From DASVCS01 sp036381495 (GTDB taxonomy: Bacteria; Gemmatimonadota; Gemmatimonadetes; Longimicrobiales; RSA9), in the NCBI GenBank assembly GCA_036381495.1, contig DASVCS010000063.1, forward strand, positions 1-51,513: 51,513 bases of DNA. The letters are read 5' to 3'. The first letter of the stretch is position 1; each line of letters begins with the position of its first letter. The position numbers were made by a program, and so were the translations under genes. Below the pieces are notes generated by a model. The model had not been told where the DNA came from. It saw only the letters and a program-made list of their open reading frames with translations, and did not search any database. Positions 45,189 through 51,513 of the stretch are shown piece by piece.

Positions 45189-46508
45189 ATGCACAGTCGT
45201 GAGTTGGTCTACGAGGCGGCGCTGCTGGGTGCGCGGCCGATTCTGCGTCTCGCCGCGCCGTTCCATGCGAAGCTGGGACGTGGCCTGCGCGGGCGACGTG
45301 GGGCGGTGGCGGGGTTCGAGGCGTGGGCCGCGGCGGAACGGGATCCGGCGCGACCGCTGGTGTGGGTGCACGCGCCATCGGTGGGCGAGGCGCTGATGGC
45401 GCAGGGGATCATTGCGGCGCTGCGGGACCATCGCCCCGAGCTGCAGATCGCGTTCACGCACTTCTCGCCGTCCGCGGAGCGGGTCGCCGGGCGTGTGGGG
45501 GCGGATGTGTACGGGTACATGCCGTGGGACGTGCGACGTGCGGCGCGCCGGACGCTCGCGGCGTTGCGGCCGGCGGTGATCGCGTTCGTTCGAACGGAGG
45601 TCTGGCCGGTTCTGGCGCGGCTGGCGGCCGCGGAGGGGGTGCGGTTGGCGCTGGTGAACGCGGTACTGAGCCGGACGTCGAGCCGTCTGGGCCCGGGTTC
45701 GCGCTACCTGCTGGGACCGGCGTACGGGCGGTTGCACGCGGTGGGTGCCGTGGCGCCGGCGGATGCCGGCCGGTTCCCGCGGCTCGGTGTGGTCGCGGAG
45801 CGGGTTCGGGTCACGGGCGATGCGCGCTTCGATCAGGTCTGGGAGCGGAGCGATGGGCCGGACGCCGGGGCGGTGCAGCCGCTGCTGGACCGGCTGCGCG
45901 ACCCGACCGTGACCACGGTCGTGGCGGGCTCGACCTGGCCGGCGGATGAGGCGCGGCTGGTGCCGGCGTTCAGCCGGGCGCGCGAAGCCGCTCCGATGCG
46001 CCTGATCGTGGCGCCGCACGAGCCGGACGCATCGCACCTCGCGGGGCTCGAGCGGCGGCTGGAGCGGGCGGGGCTCGGACACGCGCGCCTCGCGGCGGTC
46101 GAGCAGGGTCGCGATCCGCTCCCCGACGTCGTCGTCGTGGACCGGCTCGGCGTGCTGGCCGACCTCTACGGGATCGCGGATGCGGCGTACGTCGGCGGCG
46201 GTTTCCACGCCGCGGGGCTGCACTCGGTGGTCGAGCCCGCGGCACTGGGCGTCCCGGTGTTGTTCGGCCCGCGGCACGGCAATGCGAGAGAGGCGGCCGA
46301 GCTCGAATGGGCCGGTGGCGGCTCGGAGATGCGGGACGCGAACGGGATCACCCGCATGCTCGAGGTGCTGGCGAAGGATGCGGTCGCCCGTGCGGAGGCC
46401 GGCGCGGCCGCGCGCGCGTACGTGCGCTCGCGGCTCGGCGGTGCGGCGGCGAACGCGGCGCTGCTCGCGGAACTCGTGGACGCGGGCCGCGCCCGGAACC
46501 CGGCGTAG
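45189..46508 (+). CDS. waaA: 3-deoxy-D-manno-octulosonic acid (Kdo) transferase
   Basis: 439 residues. An N-terminal membrane-associating helix precedes a GT-B fold. Marks of WaaA are VWVHAPSVGEALMAQGI, THFSPSAERVAG, YMPWDVRRAARR, VRTEVWP, ALVNAVLSRTSS, and in the second half VAGSTWPADEARLV, APHEPD and ADAAYVGGGFHAAGLHSVVEPAA. The enzyme adds Kdo to lipid A precursor at the inner membrane, which shows the organism makes LPS with a Kdo core. No other LPS gene is adjacent. Confidence 0.94.
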   Translation: MHSRELVYEAALLGARPILRLAAPFHAKLGRGLRGRRGAVAGFEAWAAAERDPARPLVWVHAPSVGEALMAQGIIAALRDHRPELQIAFTHFSPSAERVAGRVGADVYGYMPWDVRRAARRTLAALRPAVIAFVRTEVWPVLARLAAAEGVRLALVNAVLSRTSSRLGPGSRYLLGPAYGRLHAVGAVAPADAGRFPRLGVVAERVRVTGDARFDQVWERSDGPDAGAVQPLLDRLRDPTVTTVVAGSTWPADEARLVPAFSRAREAAPMRLIVAPHEPDASHLAGLERRLERAGLGHARLAAVEQGRDPLPDVVVVDRLGVLADLYGIADAAYVGGGFHAAGLHSVVEPAALGVPVLFGPRHGNAREAAELEWAGGGSEMRDANGITRMLEVLAKDAVARAEAGAAARAYVRSRLGGAAANAALLAELVDAGRARNPA

Positions 46509-46629
46509 CGGACCCGGCGCGCCGTCCGCTTCCGGAATCCCGGGACATGGGGTGCCGCCCGCGGGCGCCATCGCCCCCCGCGGACCGGCAGCCCACGCGA
46601 TGCGCCGAGGGACCGGCCGTGCAGGCGCG

Positions 46630-46923
46630 CTACGCGCCGCCCCGCGAGCGGCCGGCGCGCCTTACCGCCTGGCGCTCTTCCTGGATGCGGAGGTCCTCCT
46701 CGACCGTCTCTCTCGCGCCCTCGGCCTGCGACGGCTTGTCCATGATGCCACCCGCCAGGTCCTCGGGGGTCAGCGGCCGGACCGGCCAGGTTCGCCGCTG
46801 CTCGATCCTACGTAGAGGACCGGCCCACTCGTGCCCGAACGCTCGCCGGGCCTTCCCCGGCGCCTCACGCTCCGGCGCGCTCCGGCGCCGCGGGGCTTCC
46901 GGCGGCTCCTCCGGCCTGTACAT
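46630..46923 (-). CDS. Small charged hypothetical protein
   Basis: 97 residues starting MYRPEEPPEAPRRR, with GGAGGGA upstream of the ATG at 46923. It is rich in Arg, Glu and Pro with no hydrophobic segment; residues 65-85 (SQAEGARETVEEDLRIQEER) may form a helix. No family recognised. It is convergent with waaA and 75 bp beyond the minus-strand pair that follows. The ribosome site is the main reason to accept it. Confidence 0.5.
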   Translation of the reverse strand: MYRPEEPPEAPRRRSAPEREAPGKARRAFGHEWAGPLRRIEQRRTWPVRPLTPEDLAGGIMDKPSQAEGARETVEEDLRIQEERQAVRRAGRSRGGA

Positions 46924-46997
46924 GGCTCCCTCCGGTACGGGTTCGCGGACATCCGATCTAGCCGCACGAAGTGGACCACGCCGTGCGTGGCCGACGG

Positions 46998-48536
46998 TTA
47001 CGCGGCTGGCGCGACTGTGACGTCGAAGACGCCGGTCCGCACCCGACCCGCGTGCCGGACCTGGACCCAGATCCGGTAGCGACCGGGACGGGGGAACGCA
47101 TAGGGAAACGAGACGACGCCCGCCGCGGCCTGGTGGCTCGCGTGCTGCGCGCCGGCGGCCATGGCGTCGGCCGCGGCGGCGGACGATGTCATCGCCGGCG
47201 CCGTTACGGCCGGCGCCACAGGTCCCCGCGCGAGTCGCTGCTGCGCGGCGACCGAGATCGTGCCCATGGGATGGAGATGGACGAACACCGCGCCATCGGC
47301 GCTGGCGATCGCGGCGTGCGCGGCCATCCCCATGTACGGCTCGATCCCGACGGGCGCGCCGTCCGGGCTGCGCAGTTCGAAGCGCAGGACCGCCTCCTCA
47401 CCGGCAATGATGGGTGCGGTTCCGGCCATCCAGTGCATGGCGTAGCCGTCGTCGAACGCGTGGGTCCCGCCGGGGCCGGCCGCGGCGGCTCCCATCTCGA
47501 GCACGCGCCACGAATCGTCCGGATCGCCGGTCGCGGCGGCTGCCGTCCGCTCGACCGCCGCGGCGGCGGGGATTTCGACCGTGTCGACCAGTGTCTGAGC
47601 GAAGCCGCTCTCGTGCACCACGTCGGCGTAGAGGCGGTAGCGCCCGGGCGGGAGCGGCGGCAGCCGGGTCCGGAACGTCGCCGAGTCCACGGGCGCGGGG
47701 TGGAGGTGCGCGAAGGCGTCCATCCCCGGATCGCGCATCAGGAACATGTGCATCATCTTCCCGTGGTCCGGGATGAAGGGTGTCATACGGCCTTCGAGCC
47801 AGGTGGGGTCGACGATGTCGAGGCGGAGCACGCGGCCGGCGGTGTCCGTGCGCGCGGCGGTCTCGATGCGCAACGGCTCGTAGAGGTTTTCGCGGTAATC
47901 GGTGTCGATGGCGTTCCACCACCGCTTGCCGCCGGTCAATGCCAGGATCAGCGTGAGGAGTGCGCCGGCCTGCGTCCAGCGCGCGCGCCGGCGGCGCCGG
48001 GCGTCGGGCGCGGCACCGGGGGGGAGCACGCCCTCGCGGGCCGCCGCGCCCACCAGTGTGAGGAGCCCGGCGACGAGGAGCGCGGCCAGGACGAGCAACA
48101 CCGCGCCCAGTGCGGGGCTCATCGCGAGGGTGCGCAGCGCCACCGACTGCACCGGGACCACCACCGTTCCGGTCCCGGCCGCGCCGTCGATCGTCACGTG
48201 CACGCTGTACGCGCCGGACGTCATCAGCCACAGTTCGGCGCTGTAGAGCCCCGGCGCGTTGGGCACCGGGACGGCCGGATCCGGGGCCGGCGCGCCCTCG
48301 ACGCCGGCATCCCACCGCACCGGCTGGACAGTGACGGCGCGGATCCCGGCGCCGCTCACGCGGATCGTGATCTGCGCGAGCCCCGGCACCACGCCGGGTG
48401 GGCGGATGGTGATCCGGACCGGGTAGGGGCCCGCTTCGCCCTCGAAGTAGACGTTCGGGCTGCCGACGTGTGCCGACGTGACGAGCGCGACCGCCGCGAC
48501 GACCGCGAGCCGCGCCACTCCGCGCACCGCCGTCAT
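46998..48536 (-). CDS. Membrane-anchored Met/His-rich protein with two HLHP motifs
   Basis: 512 residues, ATG at 48536 overlapping the upstream stop codon as ATGA. A signal peptide (VVAAVALVTSAH) leads to an Ig-like domain (about 25-130). A membrane segment (VLLVLAALLVAGLLTL) and a second short one follow, then a large exported C-terminal region. That region holds KMMHMFLMRDPGMDAFAHLHP, a YtkA-like strand set (PPGRYRLYADVVHESG), a second block MGMAAHAAI...VFVHLHPMG, and a final similar strand set (RPGRYRIWVQVRHAG). The HLHP and Met/His-rich stretches suggest copper or other soft-metal binding. The function is inference; the pairing with the membrane protein is not. Confidence 0.75.
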   Translation of the reverse strand: MTAVRGVARLAVVAAVALVTSAHVGSPNVYFEGEAGPYPVRITIRPPGVVPGLAQITIRVSGAGIRAVTVQPVRWDAGVEGAPAPDPAVPVPNAPGLYSAELWLMTSGAYSVHVTIDGAAGTGTVVVPVQSVALRTLAMSPALGAVLLVLAALLVAGLLTLVGAAAREGVLPPGAAPDARRRRRARWTQAGALLTLILALTGGKRWWNAIDTDYRENLYEPLRIETAARTDTAGRVLRLDIVDPTWLEGRMTPFIPDHGKMMHMFLMRDPGMDAFAHLHPAPVDSATFRTRLPPLPPGRYRLYADVVHESGFAQTLVDTVEIPAAAAVERTAAAATGDPDDSWRVLEMGAAAAGPGGTHAFDDGYAMHWMAGTAPIIAGEEAVLRFELRSPDGAPVGIEPYMGMAAHAAIASADGAVFVHLHPMGTISVAAQQRLARGPVAPAVTAPAMTSSAAAADAMAAGAQHASHQAAAGVVSFPYAFPRPGRYRIWVQVRHAGRVRTGVFDVTVAPAA

Positions 48537-49834
48537 CGCCGGACCCTCGCCATCCAGTCTCCCCACCACAACCCCGCGCGCGCCGAGACCGCGGCGAGCC
48601 CGAGCGCGATCAGCAGCCCGTTGCGCAGCGCCGCCGGGGTCCGGTCGGACGGATAGAACTCGCCTCGAACCGTGTACGCGTCCGGTGGCAGGCCGTAGAA
48701 GAAGTTGTCGGTCGCGAAGAAGCGGTTCCGCGATGCCGGCGAGAGCAGGAACTCGGCGAACGGCCACTGGACCACGAGGAACGTGACGAGGAAGATCCCG
48801 CCGAGCGCCGCGGCCAGCAGCCAGCGGCGCCGGGTCGTGCCGAAGCGTTGCAGCGCCAGGTCCAGGAAGACCGCGGGCACGGCCAGCAGCAGCGGGAAAT
48901 CCGGTGGCACCATGTGCGTCACGTCCTGGAAGATCGGCCCGAGCCGCGGCTCCGCGGGAAAGAGCGGCAGGATCCAGATCATGAGCAGCCGGATCACCGT
49001 GTAGACCCCGACCACGGTCGTCGCCGGCCAGCGCAGTCGGGACGCGCGCCCGGCCGAGAGAATGCAGAACGGGAAGACGCCGCACACGACCTGGTAGAAG
49101 ATCGCGCTGTGCATGTAGATACGGAACGAGAACTCGGTCGTCATGATCGCGATCACCAGGACCAGCAGCCCCGCGGCGTAGGCGAAGAGCGCACGCGATC
49201 GCGCGAGCGCGCGGGCGCGGCCTTCCGCCGCCGCCCCGACGGCGACCCGCGTTCCGCTCCGGTGCGAAGGGAGGTGCTCTCCGACCGTGTCCCCGTTCGA
49301 GGCCTCCTCCTCTGCTCCGACCGCGACCTCCGCCTCGCTCCGGTTCTGCGCGGCGAGCGTCATGAGGACGGCGCCGACCACGATGGCGCCGATGCCGAGC
49401 GCGAGCACGGTGTGCGGCGGGCTCAGGATCTCGACATCGAGGCCGTAGGCGTTGTGCCACCAATCGTCGAACGGGGCGGATGTGATCATCGCGATGGCAC
49501 CCCAGATGCACGACCATGCGCCGAGCGGGCCGTGGAAGCCCCAGAACCGGACGCAGGCGGCCTTCTGTGCCGCGGTGCCCGCGAACGTCGTGCGGAGCAC
49601 GACCCAGCCGCAGGAGAGCCCGGCGACGATCCCGCCGAGGTAGATCGCCATGTGGGCGGGCGTCCAGAACGTGTCGCGGCCGATCGTCTTGTGCCACGAG
49701 ATGTCCCATTCCACGCCGATCACGATGCTCGTGGCCGCACAGACGACCGCGTAGATCGGCCAGTAGGAGAGTGGGGCCGGACCGGGCTCGACGCGGGGGG
49801 TTGGCGGGGACGACGAGGCGAGCGTCGCTTCCAT
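48533..49834 (-). CDS. Polytopic membrane protein with duplicated WH...PxH motif
   Basis: 433 residues from the ATG at 49834, preceded by GGAGG; a TTG further up is the longer alternative. About ten hydrophobic helices. Two copies of one motif occur: WHKTIGRDTFWTPAH (47-61) and WHNAYGLDVEILSPPH (127-141 region), that is W-H-x3-G-x-D-x(4,5)-(T/S)-P-x-H, each followed by a glycine-rich helix. A charged cytoplasmic-type loop (about 165-215) is Glu/Ala/Arg-rich. Similar WH...PPH membrane proteins occur in other phyla without a known role. It is translationally coupled to the HLHP protein, so they likely form a complex. Confidence 0.75.
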   Translation of the reverse strand: MEATLASSSPPTPRVEPGPAPLSYWPIYAVVCAATSIVIGVEWDISWHKTIGRDTFWTPAHMAIYLGGIVAGLSCGWVVLRTTFAGTAAQKAACVRFWGFHGPLGAWSCIWGAIAMITSAPFDDWWHNAYGLDVEILSPPHTVLALGIGAIVVGAVLMTLAAQNRSEAEVAVGAEEEASNGDTVGEHLPSHRSGTRVAVGAAAEGRARALARSRALFAYAAGLLVLVIAIMTTEFSFRIYMHSAIFYQVVCGVFPFCILSAGRASRLRWPATTVVGVYTVIRLLMIWILPLFPAEPRLGPIFQDVTHMVPPDFPLLLAVPAVFLDLALQRFGTTRRRWLLAAALGGIFLVTFLVVQWPFAEFLLSPASRNRFFATDNFFYGLPPDAYTVRGEFYPSDRTPAALRNGLLIALGLAAVSARAGLWWGDWMARVRR

Positions 49835-50157
49835 GGGGCCTCCGACCTGGTCGGGAACGGGCTGGACTGCTATCGTCAAACGGATCCCGGCGGCAGCGGC
49901 CGCCGGGAGTCACGCCATTGCATCAGATAACGCCCGGCTTGCCGGATCGCAATGTCCGCGGATCGTGATCCTCGTCGCGCGCGCACGGGATGGCGCCGGC
50001 CGGCGGTCCGAATCCTGCAACATATCGCGTGGCACCCGTTTATAAGCCCCGGCGGCCCGGCGATCCACAACTTTTTGCTCCGTGGGCCGAAATTAGTTGC
50101 ATCCTGGGAAGGCGAAAGACCGTGGTTCGAGAGACTGGCCCGGACGGAGGAGACTGG
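49835..50157. other. 323-bp divergent intergenic region
   Basis: Separates the membrane-protein gene (minus) from the glycoside-hydrolase gene (plus). It is less GC-rich around 50025-50110, where promoters are expected: TTTATAAG at about 50039-50046 and an ACTTTTTG string near 50072. No pair of boxes is convincing enough to call. No gene seen. Confidence 0.4.
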
Positions 50158-51513
50158 ATGGAGCGGATCGGCCGCCACAAGCGCACGGGCATCAAGCTCG
50201 CCGTGGCACTGGTGCTGGGCTACGGCGCACTCGCCCTGGCGCGCGGCGATGACTCCGACGAACGGCGCCTGCCGGCTGTCGATCCTGCTGGAAGTCGTGG
50301 CGCGGAGGCGGCCGACCCGGTGGAGCCGCCGAACGTCCAGAAGCGCCTCGAGCCGCGGCAGCTCGAGGCGGATGCCTCCGCCGGCGCGCCGCCGCCCGGC
50401 GCGCTGCCGTGGCTCGCGGGCGGCGTGGTGCCCGCCGAGCCGACATCGGCAGGCGTTGCGGCCGCGCAGGACTCCGCGGCGCCTCCGACCTACGTGCTCC
50501 CCCCGCTGGGCGAGGACGTCTTCCCGGCCGCGCAGGCGCCGCGGGTCGCCAGGCCGAAGGCCGTGCACGGGATCTATCTCAACGCGTGGGCGGCCGGCTC
50601 CCCGCGGAAGCGGGCGAAGCTGATCGCGCTGGCGGAACGCACCGAGATCAACACGTTCGTCATCGACGTCAAGGATGCGACGGGGTACGTCAGCTACGAG
50701 ACCGGCGTCGCAGTGGCCCGGCAGATCGGCGCCGATCGGGATGTGCGCATCCACGACGTGCGCGCGCTGCTGGATACGCTGCGCGCCAAGGGGATCTACC
50801 CGATCGCGCGGATCGTGGCGTTCAAGGATCCGCTCCTCGCCCGGCGCCACCCCGAATGGGCCATCCAGGAGGCGGATGGCTCGGTCTGGCAGGACCACCA
50901 CGGCGAGCTGTGGGTCGACGCCTTCAACCGCAACGTGTGGGACTACAACATCGCGCTGGCGCGGGAAGCGCTCCTGCTCGGCTTCGCGGAGGTGCAGTGG
51001 GACTACGTACGGTTCCCGGACGTGCCGTCACGCTACATGCGCACCGCCGTCTACCCCGCACGCGCGGGCCGCAAGCGCGCCGAGGCGATCCGCGAGTTCC
51101 TGCGCTATTCGAGCGAACAGCTCGCGGACCTCAATGCGCCGATCACCGCGGACGTCTTCGGGCTGACGGTCTCGGCCAATGATGATATGGGGATCGGCCA
51201 GAGCTGGAGCCAGATGGTGGATGTGGCCGATGTGCTGCTGCCGATGGTCTACCCGTCGCACTTCGCGAAGGGGTCCTACGGTATCCCGGAGCCGAACGCG
51301 GATCCGTACCGCACGATCCTGACGGCGCTCGGACACGCGGTCGAGCGAACCGTGGGCGTGCCGGATGCGGCCACGATCCGGCCGTGGCTCCAGGACTTCA
51401 CGCTGGGCTGGCCGGACTACGGGGCCGCCGAGGTCCGGGCGCAGATCGAGGCGACGTACGACGCCGGCCTCTCCGAGTGGATCCTGTGGAATCCGGGGAG
51501 CGACTATACGGAA
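50158..51513 (+). CDS. Putative glycoside hydrolase, DUF4015-like (5' part)
   Basis: 452 codons; the frame runs off the right edge. ATG at 50158 with GGAGGAG upstream. An N-terminal membrane anchor or signal (KLAVALVLGYGALALARG) is followed by a Pro/Ala-rich linker (about 30-135). A TIM-barrel-like domain starts at about 138: VHGIYLNAWAAGSP, NTFVIDVKDATGYVSYE, LRAKGIYPIARIVAFKDP, then FAEVQWDYVRFPD, TADVFGLTVS and ADVLLPMVYPSHF. This is the pattern of the DUF4015 putative glycoside hydrolases, related to GH13-type barrels. Acidic residues in DVKD, QWDYVRFPD and ADVFG are candidate catalytic groups. The substrate, perhaps a surface or wall glycan, is unknown. Confidence 0.85.
   Translation, partial: MERIGRHKRTGIKLAVALVLGYGALALARGDDSDERRLPAVDPAGSRGAEAADPVEPPNVQKRLEPRQLEADASAGAPPPGALPWLAGGVVPAEPTSAGVAAAQDSAAPPTYVLPPLGEDVFPAAQAPRVARPKAVHGIYLNAWAAGSPRKRAKLIALAERTEINTFVIDVKDATGYVSYETGVAVARQIGADRDVRIHDVRALLDTLRAKGIYPIARIVAFKDPLLARRHPEWAIQEADGSVWQDHHGELWVDAFNRNVWDYNIALAREALLLGFAEVQWDYVRFPDVPSRYMRTAVYPARAGRKRAEAIREFLRYSSEQLADLNAPITADVFGLTVSANDDMGIGQSWSQMVDVADVLLPMVYPSHFAKGSYGIPEPNADPYRTILTALGHAVERTVGVPDAATIRPWLQDFTLGWPDYGAAEVRAQIEATYDAGLSEWILWNPGSDYTE

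Overview
The window is high-GC, densely coded bacterial chromosome. It looks like a Gram-negative aerobe of the Gemmatimonadota or a close relative. This is an inference from content: a SusC/SusD outer-membrane pair beside several secreted S9, S10 and M24 peptidases, WaaA (so a Kdo-type LPS), SPOR-domain and lipoprotein genes, and gene and leader styles common in that phylum. No 16S rRNA or other definitive marker lies in the window.

Layout. 1-343: 3' end of carB. 565-2094: secreted S10 carboxypeptidase-like protein. 2287-6150 (minus): NtrC-type response regulator and its PDZ-containing membrane histidine kinase. 6151-6650: divergent intergenic region with two matched palindromes. 6651-19686 (plus): SusC, SusD, two S9 peptidases, an amidohydrolase and a Tat-type M24 peptidase, which read as a peptide capture and degradation locus. 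19830-27846 (plus): HDAC-like deacetylase, SAM methyltransferase, CorA, a cytoplasmic M24 peptidase, a GvpF/GvpL-like orphan, PriA and an HNH nuclease. 28041-29609: S41 C-terminal processing protease. 29641-32444 (minus): haemin-type ABC importer (HmuTUV-like).

32872-37404 is an RNA locus on the minus strand. It has tRNA-Ser(CGA) as its own unit, a small methyltransferase, a decayed epimerase fragment, and then 20 tRNA genes in one direction. tRNA-fMet has its own promoter and terminator. A strong terminator closes the remaining 19. Between the tRNAs are repeated remnants of tRNA 5' ends linked to small hairpins. None of the tRNA genes encodes CCA.

37447-51513 carries a lipoprotein, a DHFR/RibD-like reductase, a stand-alone eukaryote-like AICAR transformylase, a beta-barrel/SPOR fusion, an orphan D12 adenine methylase, an HExxH protein coupled to a lipoprotein, waaA, a small unknown, a coupled pair of a polytopic membrane protein and a Met/His-rich protein with HLHP motifs, and the 5' part of a DUF4015-like glycoside hydrolase.

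Promoters visible by eye are sigma70-like, mostly with 18-bp spacers. Three genes appear to start leaderless, 6-7 nt after the -10 box. The most unusual material is the tRNA-remnant repeats, a gapless 92-bp repeat found after two unrelated minus-strand genes, the twin palindromes upstream of susCD, and the WH...PxH membrane-protein pair. I did not identify a defence system, CRISPR array, prophage or intact transposon.
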